Shown: piece after piece, positions 41,198-50,775 of the stretch
Numbering within the stretch: position 1 is the first letter of the stretch
How the letters are laid out: every line of letters begins with the position of its first letter
DNA from: Methanosarcina thermophila TM-1
GTDB taxonomy: Archaea > Halobacteriota > Methanosarcinia > Methanosarcinales > Methanosarcinaceae
Reading direction: 5' to 3'
Assembly: GCF_000969885.1 (NCBI RefSeq)
Contig: NZ_CP009501.1
Location: 1,488,001 to 1,552,000, forward strand
Length of the DNA stretch: 64,000 bases
The notes under the pieces: generated by a model
What the model was told of the DNA's origin: nothing
Database searches by the model: none
Seen by the model: the letters and a program-made list of their open reading frames with translations, nothing else
Program-made: the position numbers and the translations under genes

Positions 41198-41848
41198 TTA
41201 ATTTAGTTTAACTCTCTCAGCCGTGGCGAGATAGACCACGCTTTCACACATATTGCAGCAGTGGTCTGCAATTCTTTCCAGGTAACGAATCAGGAAAAGC
41301 AAATTTGTGGCTCTGGAAATAATACTCGTGTCTTTCGCCATCATTTCTATCAGCTCAACCCAGACCGCATAAAATAACTTATCGACCTCTTCATCCCTCG
41401 CTGCCGCTGCTTTTGCAAGCTCAACATCCTGGGTCTCAAAAGCCTTCAGGGAATTCTCAAGCATAAATCCAGCAATGTCTGCCATTTTCTTCGTATCTAT
41501 AAGGGGCTTTACATGCCCGCCTTCTATTCTTCCGGGGATTTTTGCAATATTTATTGATAATCCCACAATCCGCCGGAGGTCTGCTGTGATCTTGAGAGTA
41601 GATACAACAAGCCGCAGATCACTAGCCATGGGCTGTTGAAGGGCAAGCAGATCGAAAATAGAAGCCTCAATTTCTTCCTCAAGTCTATCTGCCTCTGGCT
41701 CAAGGGCAAGGGTCTTTCTGGCAAGCTCGATATCAAGGTCTATAACCGAAGTCATGGAATCTCTGAAAATCAGTTTAACCATTTCTCCAAACGAGAGTAC
41801 AGACTCTTTGAGTAAATCCAGCTGTTCTAAGTATCGTTCTCGAACCAT
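41198..41848 (-). CDS. phoU: Phosphate-transport regulator PhoU
   Basis: A 216-residue all-helical protein made of two PhoU repeats (IELARKTLALEPEADRLEEEIE; DVELAKAAAARDEEVDKLFY), each with the acidic residues that bind metal clusters. PhoU moderates the Pst transporter. The ATG at 41848 has GGTGAT close upstream; a GTG three codons earlier overlaps the pstB stop. It is the last gene of the pst operon. Confidence 0.95.
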   Translation of the reverse strand: MVRERYLEQLDLLKESVLSFGEMVKLIFRDSMTSVIDLDIELARKTLALEPEADRLEEEIEASIFDLLALQQPMASDLRLVVSTLKITADLRRIVGLSINIAKIPGRIEGGHVKPLIDTKKMADIAGFMLENSLKAFETQDVELAKAAAARDEEVDKLFYAVWVELIEMMAKDTSIISRATNLLFLIRYLERIADHCCNMCESVVYLATAERVKLN

Positions 41849-41853
41849 TCCAA

Positions 41854-42630
41854 TCACCCAAACCTGCCAGTAATGTAATCTTCAGTACTCTTTTCTTGAG
41901 GATTATGGAAAATTTGCCTTGTCTGGTCGAACTCAATCAGTTCCCCCGAAAGGAAAAATCCTGTATAGTCTGATATCCTCGCTGCCTGCTGCATATTATG
42001 AGTTACGATTACTATGGTATAATCCTTTTTAAGGTTCGTAATCAGGTCTTCAATCCTTGCAGTGGAGATGGGGTCAAGAGCGCTTGTGGGTTCATCGAAA
42101 AGAATTATTCTGGGTTTTACTGCCAGGGTTCTGGCAATGCAGAGTCTTTGCTGCTGCCCACCACTGAGGGAGAGCGCAGAAGATTTAAGCCTGTCCGAAG
42201 TTTCTTCCCAGATTGCAGCCGAACGAAGAGCCTGCTCAACAATGCTGTCCAGATCTTTCTTATTTACACCATGTATGCGGGGTCCATAAGCAACATTGTC
42301 ATAAATCGACATGGGAAAAGGGTTGGGCTTCTGGAAAACCATGCCCACTTTTTTTCGAAGCTCAACAACATCCACATCTGGAGCGTAAATATCCTTGCCT
42401 TCTATCAATACTTTACCTTCGACCCTGCAGTTCTTAATAAGATCGTTCATCCTGTTTAAACAGCGGATGAAAGTGGATTTGCCGCTGCCTGAAGGACCTA
42501 TAAGGGCAGTTACGCTGTTTCTGGGGATCTTTATGGAGATATTTTTAAGCACCTGCTTCTCCCCGTACCACAGACTAAGATTCTCTGCTTCTATCTGAGG
42601 TTGAGATATGTTTTGAACAGCTTCAGTCAT
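41854..42630 (-). CDS. pstB: Phosphate ABC transporter ATP-binding protein PstB
   Basis: A 258-residue ATPase with Walker [14 protein letters not shown] (about 43-55), signature [14 protein letters not shown] (about 155-168) and Walker [14 protein letters not shown]. Together with PstA and PstC it powers uptake of phosphate. It overlaps or abuts phoU downstream, and pstA lies 47 bp upstream. Confidence 0.97.
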   Translation of the reverse strand: MTEAVQNISQPQIEAENLSLWYGEKQVLKNISIKIPRNSVTALIGPSGSGKSTFIRCLNRMNDLIKNCRVEGKVLIEGKDIYAPDVDVVELRKKVGMVFQKPNPFPMSIYDNVAYGPRIHGVNKKDLDSIVEQALRSAAIWEETSDRLKSSALSLSGGQQQRLCIARTLAVKPRIILFDEPTSALDPISTARIEDLITNLKKDYTIVIVTHNMQQAARISDYTGFFLSGELIEFDQTRQIFHNPQEKSTEDYITGRFG

Positions 42631-42677
42631 TTGGAGACCTCATTGTCATATAAGACCTGATAATAATGAAACTCTAA

Positions 42678-43541
42678 TTAAATTTTCAGTTTATTCCTGT
42701 AATGCCTGCGAATCACAACGGCTACAAGGTTTACCCCCAGTACGATAATCAATAGAACCAGAGCTGTTCCGTACTGGATAGATTTGGTCTCAGAGATGTT
42801 TGTACCGGCAGTTGCAAGCACGAAAAGATGGTAAGGAAGCGCCATAAACTGGGAATAGATTGAATCAGGCAACCTTGGCAGAAAGTAAGCAGCCCCTGTA
42901 AAGAGAATAGGTGCGGTTTCTCCTGCAACCCTTCCTATGCTCAACACTGACCCCGTAACAATTCCGGGTATGGCAGCTGGCAGTACTACATACCTTATTG
43001 TCTGCCATTTACTCACCCCAAGGGCAAGGGACGATTCCCGATATTCATTAGGAACTGTAAGCAAAGCTTCTTCAGAAGCACGGATAATTACCGGTAGAAT
43101 CAGGAGTGCAAGCGTAAGAGAAGCCGAGAGTATGGAAGGACCAAAATCAAAATATTTCACAAACAGTGCAAGCCCGAAAAGCCCGAAGACCACTGAGGGA
43201 GTCCCTGCGAGATTGTTGATTGCCATTTCGATTAGCCAGGTTGTGCGGGATTCTCCTGCATATTCGTTCAGGTATATGGCAGCCATAACTCCTAGAGGAA
43301 GAGCTACAAGCATGGAGCCTATTATTAGGGCTATGGTGCCTATAATTGCTGGAAAGATCCCACCCGCTGTCATCATTCTGTTAGGCATTTGTGTAAGGAA
43401 CTCGATACTAATTGCCCCATACCCATTTAAGATAATGTAGGCAAGGATGACCAACACGATACCTGTCACTATTATCGTAGCCAGAGTTAACAGGGAAAAG
43501 GCAATTTTTTCATTTGTATTTGAGTTCAAGCCCATGATCAC
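42678..43541 (-). CDS. pstA: Phosphate ABC transporter permease PstA
   Basis: A 287-residue protein with six membrane segments and the BPD permease loop ALGVSKWQTIRYVVLPAAIPG. It lies between pstC, whose stop overlaps its start by four bases, and pstB. Length is standard. Confidence 0.96.
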   Translation of the reverse strand: MIMGLNSNTNEKIAFSLLTLATIIVTGIVLVILAYIILNGYGAISIEFLTQMPNRMMTAGGIFPAIIGTIALIIGSMLVALPLGVMAAIYLNEYAGESRTTWLIEMAINNLAGTPSVVFGLFGLALFVKYFDFGPSILSASLTLALLILPVIIRASEEALLTVPNEYRESSLALGVSKWQTIRYVVLPAAIPGIVTGSVLSIGRVAGETAPILFTGAAYFLPRLPDSIYSQFMALPYHLFVLATAGTNISETKSIQYGTALVLLIIVLGVNLVAVVIRRHYRNKLKI

Positions 43542-44428
43542 CTCACCTTAAACTGGTATTTCTTTTTTATATAATCCGCAACCAGATTAACCAGAAGAGT
43601 AATAATGAAAAGTACAGACCCAACTGCGAAGAGGGCATAGAAGTGTTCACTTCCCTGAGGGACTTCCCCCATCTCAAGCGCTATTGTGCCGGTCATTGTT
43701 CTTACAGGACCAAAAAATCCTCCCGGGAAAGAAGGAATTATTGCAGCATTCCCGGTTACCATCAGAACAACCATTGTCTCTCCAATAGCCCTTCCCACAC
43801 CAAGCATTACTGCTGCTGAAATTCCGGAAATAGCTGCAGGAATTATGACCTTATATATAGTCTGCCATCTTGTAGCCCCAAGCGCAAGCGAACCATGCTT
43901 GAGAGTGCTGGGAACTGAGCTTATAGCATCTTCTGATATGGTGACAATTGTGGGGAGTGCCATAATTCCCAGCACAATGGAACCTGTAAGGGCAGTCTGT
44001 CCTGTAGGCAAATTAAGAGTTTCCTGTATAAGAGGAACCAGCACAACAAGCCCGAAAAACCCATAAACAACAGAGGGAATACCTGCCAGAATCTCAATAA
44101 AAGGTTTTAAAAAACCCGCAACTTTTGGATGTGCGATTTCAGAGATGTATATTGCAGAAGCGATTCCCAGAGGAACTGAAAACAAAATTGCTCCGACAGT
44201 CACAAGAAGGGAGCCAAGAAATAGAGGCATAAGCCCGAATTGCTGGTTTACGGATGTTGGGTACCAGAATTTGCCTGCGAGAAAATCAAGAAGAGATGTT
44301 TCTTTAAAAAGAAGTAAACTGTCCCTGAATAGAAATAAGCATATGAGAAAAAGGATCGCGACCGTCAGGGTGCTTGTTATGAAAAGCACAGATTCGATCC
44401 CTTTTTCCCTATAATTCCTGCTATGCAT
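43538..44428 (-). CDS. pstC: Phosphate ABC transporter permease PstC
   Basis: A 296-residue permease with six membrane segments and the EAA-type loop ALGATRWQTIYKVIIPAAISG. It is a partner of PstA. The four-base ATGA overlap with pstA signals translational coupling. pstS lies 31 bp upstream. Confidence 0.96.
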   Translation of the reverse strand: MHSRNYREKGIESVLFITSTLTVAILFLICLFLFRDSLLLFKETSLLDFLAGKFWYPTSVNQQFGLMPLFLGSLLVTVGAILFSVPLGIASAIYISEIAHPKVAGFLKPFIEILAGIPSVVYGFFGLVVLVPLIQETLNLPTGQTALTGSIVLGIMALPTIVTISEDAISSVPSTLKHGSLALGATRWQTIYKVIIPAAISGISAAVMLGVGRAIGETMVVLMVTGNAAIIPSFPGGFFGPVRTMTGTIALEMGEVPQGSEHFYALFAVGSVLFIITLLVNLVADYIKKKYQFKVR

Positions 44429-44459
44429 AACTTCTCCTGAAAATGTCCTTTTTGAGACT

Positions 44460-45353
44460 TTACCGATTTATCGGGAAGTATCCTACCTCACTTATCAGGT
44501 TCTGTCCTTTTTCGCTCATCACAAAATCAATAAATTCCTTTGTGAGTCCAGAAGGTTCTCCATTAGTGTAGAAATACAGAGGCCTTGAAAGTGGGTATGC
44601 GCCACTGATAATATTCTCAGGAGTTGGAGGCACAGAGCCGTTCCCCCCATCCAGGTTTAAGCCTTTTACGCTTTCATCAAGATACGCAACGCCTATATAT
44701 CCGACTGCATTAGGGTTTTGAGAGACCTCACCTATGATTACTCCTGTAGCCGGCTGTGTAAGCGCATCGGGACGAAATTCATCCCCAAGCAGAACCTCCT
44801 CTTTAAAATACTCATAAGTTCCGGAACTGCTGTCTCTGGAGATGGCTACAATAGGTCTATCCTCACCGCCTATCTCCTTCCAGTTTGTTACGTTTCCGTT
44901 ATAGATGCCGCGTAATTGACCAAGGGTAAGTTCAGAAACAGGGTTTTGTGGGTTTACAATTACCGAAATTCCATCATAAGCAATAACATGCTCTACAGGA
45001 TTGATTCCGTTTGCTCTGGCATATTCTACTTCTTCGTTTTTTATCTCTCTGGATGCAGTAGCGATATCTACCTCACCGTCAATAAGCGCTGTAATTCCAA
45101 CACCGGATCCGCCGCCGGTCACTGTTACACTTTTATTGGGGTTTTCATTCATGAATTCTTCAGCTTCAGCCTGTACAAGAGGCAAAACCGTATCAGAACC
45201 TTTCAGAGAAATTTCCTGTGATCCTTCCCTCCATGAGGATCTTTCCTTCGCAGAGTCTTTACTGCTTTCGTTTTCAGTACAGCCAGCTCCCAGAAAAACA
45301 AGTCCGAACACAAATAATGTAAAAATTATGTAACTTTTTAATCTGTTTACCAT
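44460..45353 (-). CDS. pstS: Phosphate-binding lipoprotein PstS
   Basis: A 297-residue substrate-binding protein with a signal peptide and lipobox-like LGAGC (Cys about residue 25). The phosphate site is in GSDTVLPLVQ, GGGSGVGITAL and SRDSSSGTYEYF. It captures extracellular phosphate for PstCAB. A TATA box lies about 90 bp upstream. It is first in pstSCAB-phoU. Confidence 0.96.
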   Translation of the reverse strand: MVNRLKSYIIFTLFVFGLVFLGAGCTENESSKDSAKERSSWREGSQEISLKGSDTVLPLVQAEAEEFMNENPNKSVTVTGGGSGVGITALIDGEVDIATASREIKNEEVEYARANGINPVEHVIAYDGISVIVNPQNPVSELTLGQLRGIYNGNVTNWKEIGGEDRPIVAISRDSSSGTYEYFKEEVLLGDEFRPDALTQPATGVIIGEVSQNPNAVGYIGVAYLDESVKGLNLDGGNGSVPPTPENIISGAYPLSRPLYFYTNGEPSGLTKEFIDFVMSEKGQNLISEVGYFPINR

Positions 45354-45437
45354 TATGGGGTACTCCGCCTGGAAGTGATGAGTCAGTAATTTAATCTAAC
45401 TAACCCGGTACCATTATAATTCACAATAAAAGAGAGA

Positions 45438-45448
45438 AATATATAAAG
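45438..45448 (-). promoter_or_regulatory. TATA box of the pst operon
   Basis: CTTTATATATT on the minus strand, about 90 bp before pstS. Phosphate-responsive elements near it cannot be identified by eye. Confidence 0.45.
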
Positions 45449-45736
45449 ATTCGCCTTATATGTTATAGAGAAGTATATACAGCTCGTAAATATAGAATAA
45501 AGTTGTGTAATATATGTATACAATATAAAATATATACAAAAGGGAAAAACGGCGTAAGGAAACTCCAGTATAAAAAACCAGTAACAGGCAGGAAACAGAT
45601 TAAAACCTTAGAAGGAACTCTCAAGAATCCAAAACCTGAAAAAGCTGAGAATGGAAATGAAAAATTAGAAATCGTGCCAAATTTTTAGATAATCAAATGT
45701 TTAGATAATCAAGATATAAATGATCAAGAAAGTTCA

Positions 45737-45796
45737 AGCTATTTTTAAAAGACTGGAGCTATTTTTAAAAGGCTGAAACTATTTTTAAAAGATTGG
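45737..45796. repeat. Three-copy 20-bp tandem repeat downstream of polB
   Basis: Units AGCTATTTTTAAAAGACTGG, AGCTATTTTTAAAAGGCTGA and AACTATTTTTAAAAGATTGG run head to tail in an exact 20-bp period. They lie just beyond the polB stop. Confidence 0.9.
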
Positions 45797-45817
45797 GAAC
45801 AGGAAAATGCAGCAGGC

Positions 45818-48613
45818 TCAAAAATCGAAAAGGGAACTCTGCCCTACACGCCCGTTCTCTTTAAATAAATTTTGTTCCTTAGGCTTCTCATTATTTTCCT
45901 TTTTGGGACGAGGCTTTTCCTGCTTCATTTTCTCAGGTTTCTTAGCTTCAAAGTCAAATAGTCCTTTTTGTTTGGAATCAAAGTCAAGTGAAGAAAGCTT
46001 AACCCCGAGAACCTCTAGGATACGTTCCACAGGAGGGAGTATCTGTTTCTTAATATAGTAATCGACATCTATCGGGATATTGTGTTCCCTGACATAGTCT
46101 GGGTCTTCAGCCCTATCTACAAATAGCCCTTTTCCAGCAGTAATGATAAAAGGTATCCTGGTTCCTATAGAAGGCATAACACCGGTCCGTTCTTTAAGCT
46201 TCTCTGCGACTGTAAGGTGAGGCTGCTTGTTCTTGTAACTCTCCAATTTCCGGGTAAGGGTGCGTGTGAGAATAAGGCTTTCGATAATCTGGGAGTCTTT
46301 TGCCGGGTCGAGGTTCCTGACATCGTTAACCACCTTGCGGACATGTTCAACAGCCCGGTCAACATCACCTTCTTTAAGCACGAGCTCAAGAACCCTGTTG
46401 AGGGTTACCGAGGTCAGTTCACACCAGTCTCTTCGGACTGTTTCCATACCTTTGACCTTAATCTTATCTTCCCAACCAGAATTCCTGGGTTCAAAAAGCC
46501 AGAGAGCATAACGTTTCTTTGCTATAAGGAGAGCACGTTTCGCAATGGATTCAAACTCAAGCTCCATTGGGTCAGGCAGGGAAGCAGAAACGATATTTGA
46601 AAGCCTGTTACCTACAAGGCTAACCTCCTCAAGCGAGAGATCCTCTGTGGATTGACAGTGGACAAAAACACTATCTGTATCTCCGTAGGCAACCGACAAC
46701 TCAACTACCTTATCATGGGGAGAGAGTTCTCCAGCTTCTTCAAGGAGTAGAGCTGCTCCATTCCTGAGCACGATTTTTCCTATGGTGTTGATAATATCCC
46801 GGGTGTTCAGGATATTGCTTCTGCCGAAACTGGTTACAGCGTTTGCAAGCGTCAAGTTGTAGAGCCTTGCCCGGGCATATCCGGAATAACCGTAAAAGCT
46901 ATTTAGCAGAATCTTTACGGCGAGTTGAGTAGCATCAAGTACTCGATACTCGTTTTCATCAGAAGTGCTTCTCATTCTTTTCTTTGTCAGCGACCTCTGG
47001 TTAAGCAGATCTTCAAGGATAGAAGGCACGATGCCTTTGTAAACGTCAGGAGGCACGAACTCCCCTCCCGAGGGAGGTTTGATAGTTGCCCCATCAGGTC
47101 TGTCACCTGTAACTACTGTACTATAACACAGGTTATGCGCCATCATTATAGTTGGGTAAAGAGACTTGTAGTCAAGAATAATTACATTCTCCAGAAGCCC
47201 TTTTTTGGGTTCCAGGACTTCTCCACCTTTAAGATCGGAACTCATTTCATAACGCTCAGCCGAAACCTCATCATCAGGTTTGGGGAGGAGAACACGGTCG
47301 CGGCGCCCGAATTCTCTGAGAAGCAGAGTCTCAACCATCGAAGTCTGACCGCCGTCAACAATTTCCTGAAGCAGGCTTCCGCTGACCTGGGCAAGAGCTA
47401 TATACTTGTCAAGGAGCCTCAGATTAAGGATAAGTTCGAGAGCCAGTTCGGCATCCCTGCGTGCATAATCGACGAATTTTCTGAATTTTTCCCCTGTATC
47501 AAACCAGTATTCTTCCATCTCAAGAGGGGGCACATCCAGCTTTTCACGGTTCAAAAGTTCCTTTGAGACCGCACGCAGGGTGTATTGCTTGAGACTGAAA
47601 GCTCTTCTTACAAGAGGAAGCGCATCAACAACCACACGGCCTTTTATTTCAGTACGGGTGAGAAGCCCGAATCGTCTGTATCCGATTTTGCTGCCGTCTC
47701 TGCCGACAACAGGATTTATTGCTTTCCCCTGTGCAGCCAGAGCCCGGACTCTGTCCGTTATGTAAGGAATATCGAAATCCTGATGGTTATAACCTGCTAC
47801 AATATCAGGGTCGTATTCGCAGAAGATTTCGAAAAACCGATTTAGCATCTCAGTCTCGTCTTTGCAGGGAAGAACATCGGAATTTATGCCTTCCGCAGGT
47901 TTTGCCAGAAGCACAAGCGTTTTATGACCTCTGTATTCTGGCTCGAAGGAGAAACTGATCATAATTATGGGTGAAACATCAGGGGAAGGCATTCCACCAT
48001 CAAGAGGCAGACACTCTATGTCAAAAGAAAGATACTTCAGAGGGGCAATTGTAAAGTTTTCAATCTTTTTAAACCCGGATGCAAGGATTGAAGAATCACA
48101 TGCGAAATTTTCGCAGCGGGAGCTGCCTGAGTTGCCTCCCCGGAAATATTTTACAGGGTCAACCGGGGCTCCTTCTGCGGATAACCAGACCATACCTCCA
48201 AGGTTCTTATCGATTAAAAAACGATTTCTGAAGAGAATATCAGTTTCATAGACTTCCCATTTGCCCTCAGCCCGCATCACTTCCTGGAGCTTGAGAATAT
48301 CGTCCCTTATCTCGGGCACGTCTCTGGGAAGGTGGGTGGTGATTTTGAGCATCTCTTTTTTTGTTTTCTGATACCCAATGGGCTCGAATTTTTCAACAAT
48401 TTCGACTTTTTTAACTTGAGCAAAAGTCTCTTTGATAAGCCTGGCTACGGCGTGAAGGTCTCCAGAAGCCTTAAGATAAAAATAAGGCTCAAAACCAGGT
48501 ACAAAACAGCAAACGCTTTTCCCGTCCGCCCCCCTGCCAAAGAGGCGGATGACGGGGTTGCTGTCATAAATAACTTCATAATCTGCATCCAAGATCTGGA
48601 AATCCATAGGCAT
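45818..48613 (-). CDS. polB: Family B DNA polymerase with two PIP-like boxes
   Basis: A 931-residue replicative polymerase with 3'-5' exonuclease. Exo motifs: FDIECLP, GYNHQDFDIPY, YARRDAEL. Polymerase motifs: DYKSLYPTIM (motif A), KILLNSFYGY (motif B) and AYGDTDSVF (motif C). The C-terminal tail is Lys/Pro-rich and carries QKGLFDF and, as the last residues, QSSLFDF; both match the Q-x-x-L-x-x-F pattern of PCNA-binding peptides. It is monocistronic. Confidence 0.97.
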   Translation of the reverse strand: MPMDFQILDADYEVIYDSNPVIRLFGRGADGKSVCCFVPGFEPYFYLKASGDLHAVARLIKETFAQVKKVEIVEKFEPIGYQKTKKEMLKITTHLPRDVPEIRDDILKLQEVMRAEGKWEVYETDILFRNRFLIDKNLGGMVWLSAEGAPVDPVKYFRGGNSGSSRCENFACDSSILASGFKKIENFTIAPLKYLSFDIECLPLDGGMPSPDVSPIIMISFSFEPEYRGHKTLVLLAKPAEGINSDVLPCKDETEMLNRFFEIFCEYDPDIVAGYNHQDFDIPYITDRVRALAAQGKAINPVVGRDGSKIGYRRFGLLTRTEIKGRVVVDALPLVRRAFSLKQYTLRAVSKELLNREKLDVPPLEMEEYWFDTGEKFRKFVDYARRDAELALELILNLRLLDKYIALAQVSGSLLQEIVDGGQTSMVETLLLREFGRRDRVLLPKPDDEVSAERYEMSSDLKGGEVLEPKKGLLENVIILDYKSLYPTIMMAHNLCYSTVVTGDRPDGATIKPPSGGEFVPPDVYKGIVPSILEDLLNQRSLTKKRMRSTSDENEYRVLDATQLAVKILLNSFYGYSGYARARLYNLTLANAVTSFGRSNILNTRDIINTIGKIVLRNGAALLLEEAGELSPHDKVVELSVAYGDTDSVFVHCQSTEDLSLEEVSLVGNRLSNIVSASLPDPMELEFESIAKRALLIAKKRYALWLFEPRNSGWEDKIKVKGMETVRRDWCELTSVTLNRVLELVLKEGDVDRAVEHVRKVVNDVRNLDPAKDSQIIESLILTRTLTRKLESYKNKQPHLTVAEKLKERTGVMPSIGTRIPFIITAGKGLFVDRAEDPDYVREHNIPIDVDYYIKKQILPPVERILEVLGVKLSSLDFDSKQKGLFDFEAKKPEKMKQEKPRPKKENNEKPKEQNLFKENGRVGQSSLFDF

Positions 48614-48716
48614 GGTTTACGGTTTTAGATAGACATATAGCTTTTGTTGTATTTTGAAAAATAGGAGTATATGCTCAAGAAAGCCTGAAGAATCAAAGCA
48701 TAAAAAAGTGAAAACT

Positions 48717-50756
48717 TCAAACTGAAAGGTTGTCTGAAGGAAAAGAAAGCTCGAAAGGAGCAAACGCCCGAACAGCTTTAACTATGGAATCTGTATTTAA
48801 GTCCTCAAGCGCAAGATATCGAGCTCCAAGAGAATTGGAAATTTCCCTGGCAAGCCCGAACTTAATCATGCTGCATTCCGTATCAATAACTGCCGATTGT
48901 ATACATTCCTTTCTGAACAGAGAAGCTATTTTTTTTGTTTCCTGGAGGGGTGGTTCCCCATACATACTGACATTTGCCTTCCCGTCAGAAATAAGAACCA
49001 TAAACGGACAGGTATCCGGATTGCGGCGTAGTTCTGCCTGTATAGTTTCATAGCCTTTCATTAACCCATGAGAAAGAGGAGTCTTTCCTCCGGTTGGTAG
49101 TTTCTCCAGATATTTTTGTGCTATTTCCACACTGGAGGTTGGCGGCAGTATCAGCTCTGCCCCTGCCCCCTTAAAAGCAATAAGTCCAACCTTGTCACGT
49201 TTCTGGTAAGCATCCATCAGCATTGAAAGAACTGCACCTTTGGAGGCTACCATCCGCTGCTGAGCCCCCATGGAACCGCTGGCATCCACCACAAAAAGAA
49301 CAAGGTTACCGATCTTTTTCTCTCTGACCTTCTCTCTGAAATCGGAATCATGAATTACTATGGAATTACCGTTTTTTCCCCGTGTAAACTGATAAGGAGC
49401 GGCTGCTCTCAAAGTGGCATCAAAAGCAAGGTCTGTGGTTTTTCCCTTGGGAATTTCGCTCTTTATATACTTGCCCTGTTTGGATTTCGTCAAAGTTTTG
49501 CTGCGTCGACCTGATCCTTTTCGCTTATTTCTACGAAAATCAGGTGACAATTGTTTTATCTGATAACTTTCTCCTGTTGAAAAAATTGTTTCTGAAGAAG
49601 CATCAGATTGTTCTCCAGCACCATCCTGCGTGGAATCTGACTTCTGCTCTTCGGGCTGTGTATGTGCTTTCTCTGAATGTTCTCTATGTTCTTTTTTTTT
49701 CTGTTCGTCTTTCTTTTGCTTTTCCCTCTGTTTTTCGATACTCTCATTCAATTTATCCTGCTTTTCAGAAGGGTTATCAAAAGGTTTTCTGCGCATACGA
49801 TGCGGGAGGACTAATTCTGCAGCTTCTTTCACATCCTCTTCAAGCACCTCAGTCCTCCCATTGAAAGCTGCAAGCGTAATTGAGGTTTTCATCATCGTAA
49901 TATCCGCTCTATGTCCGTCTACCCCCATATCGACACAGATCTGACTGACCAGTTCAAGCATGCTGTCCGAGATCTTCACATCAGAAAGCAATTTCTGCGC
50001 CAGAAGAATCTGTGCACGGAGTTCAGACTCTGCAGCCTGCCAGCTTGCTGCAAAAGCCTCAGGGTCAGCCTCATAGCTAAGTCTGTACTTGATGAGTTGC
50101 ACTCTTTGGGCTACATCCCTGATTCCCTTTATATCTACGCATAAACCGAAACGATCAAGCAACTGAGGTCGAAGTTCCCCTTCTTCAGGGTTCATGGTGC
50201 CTACAAGCACAAAACTCGCAGGGTGAGAATAGGAGATCCCCTCTCTTTCAATAGTATTTACTCCCATTGCTGCAGAGTCAAGGAGCACATCTACAAGATG
50301 ATCATCCAGAAGATTAATTTCGTCTACATACAGGATACCCCTGTGTGCATAAGCAAGTACCCCGGGTTCAAAGCGTTTTTCCCCTTTCTTGATTGCATGC
50401 TCGATATCAAGAGTTCCTACAACCCGGTCTTCGGTAGCGCTTACAGGCAGATCAATAACTTTCATTTTCTCAAAAGAAATATTAAGAGTTCTTGATTTAA
50501 CTTTTTCAAGGCATTCCTCACACATTGTGCTTATATCATTGGGATTGCAGTGGAATTTACAGCCTTGAACTACCTCGATTTCAGGAAGAAGATTGGCTAG
50601 AGCTCTGACTGCCGTTGATTTAGCAGTACCTCTTTCACCTCTAATCAGAACCCCTCCTACTTTTGAATTTATAGCGTTCAGGATAAGAGCTTTCTTCATT
50701 TTTTCCTGCCCGACTATTGCAGTAAAAGGATAGACAGTAAAGTTATGGTTTCTCAT
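48717..50756 (-). CDS. Mg/Co-chelatase subunit, fused AAA+ (I) and VWA (D) domains
   Basis: A 679-residue protein. The AAA+ domain (about 1-340) has [11 protein letters not shown] (Walker A) and [13 protein letters not shown] (Walker B). A Lys/Glu/Ser-rich linker (about 340-440) leads to a VWA domain with the MIDAS motif DASGSMG, a Thr in GGKTPLSHG and an Asp in LISDGKAN. It combines what are separate I and D subunits of magnesium chelatase. With CobN (56.8-60.8 kb) it can form a complete class I chelatase, inserting cobalt or another metal into a tetrapyrrole. The S-layer gene lies just upstream on the same strand. Confidence 0.92.
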   Translation of the reverse strand: MRNHNFTVYPFTAIVGQEKMKKALILNAINSKVGGVLIRGERGTAKSTAVRALANLLPEIEVVQGCKFHCNPNDISTMCEECLEKVKSRTLNISFEKMKVIDLPVSATEDRVVGTLDIEHAIKKGEKRFEPGVLAYAHRGILYVDEINLLDDHLVDVLLDSAAMGVNTIEREGISYSHPASFVLVGTMNPEEGELRPQLLDRFGLCVDIKGIRDVAQRVQLIKYRLSYEADPEAFAASWQAAESELRAQILLAQKLLSDVKISDSMLELVSQICVDMGVDGHRADITMMKTSITLAAFNGRTEVLEEDVKEAAELVLPHRMRRKPFDNPSEKQDKLNESIEKQREKQKKDEQKKKEHREHSEKAHTQPEEQKSDSTQDGAGEQSDASSETIFSTGESYQIKQLSPDFRRNKRKGSGRRSKTLTKSKQGKYIKSEIPKGKTTDLAFDATLRAAAPYQFTRGKNGNSIVIHDSDFREKVREKKIGNLVLFVVDASGSMGAQQRMVASKGAVLSMLMDAYQKRDKVGLIAFKGAGAELILPPTSSVEIAQKYLEKLPTGGKTPLSHGLMKGYETIQAELRRNPDTCPFMVLISDGKANVSMYGEPPLQETKKIASLFRKECIQSAVIDTECSMIKFGLAREISNSLGARYLALEDLNTDSIVKAVRAFAPFELSFPSDNLSV

Positions 50757-50775
50757 GATTTAACCTCAACATCTT

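Larger units (their letters stand above)
45354..45817. other. Intergenic region between pstS and polB
   Basis: Holds the pst promoter and a 20-bp triple repeat. A Lys-rich open frame at 45503-45688 lacks ribosome binding site and homology-like features and is not called as a gene. A repeated TTTAGATAATCAA string lies near 45685-45710. Confidence 0.45.

Noticed and set aside
45503-45688. 61-codon Lys-rich open frame between pstS and polB
   Set aside because: No ribosome binding site, low-complexity composition and next to repeats; probably chance.
48717-50756. Fused AAA+/VWA protein as a MoxR-type chaperone
   Set aside because: The I-plus-D order, cysteine segment after Walker A and nearby cobN fit a chelatase better; a chaperone role cannot be excluded without tests.
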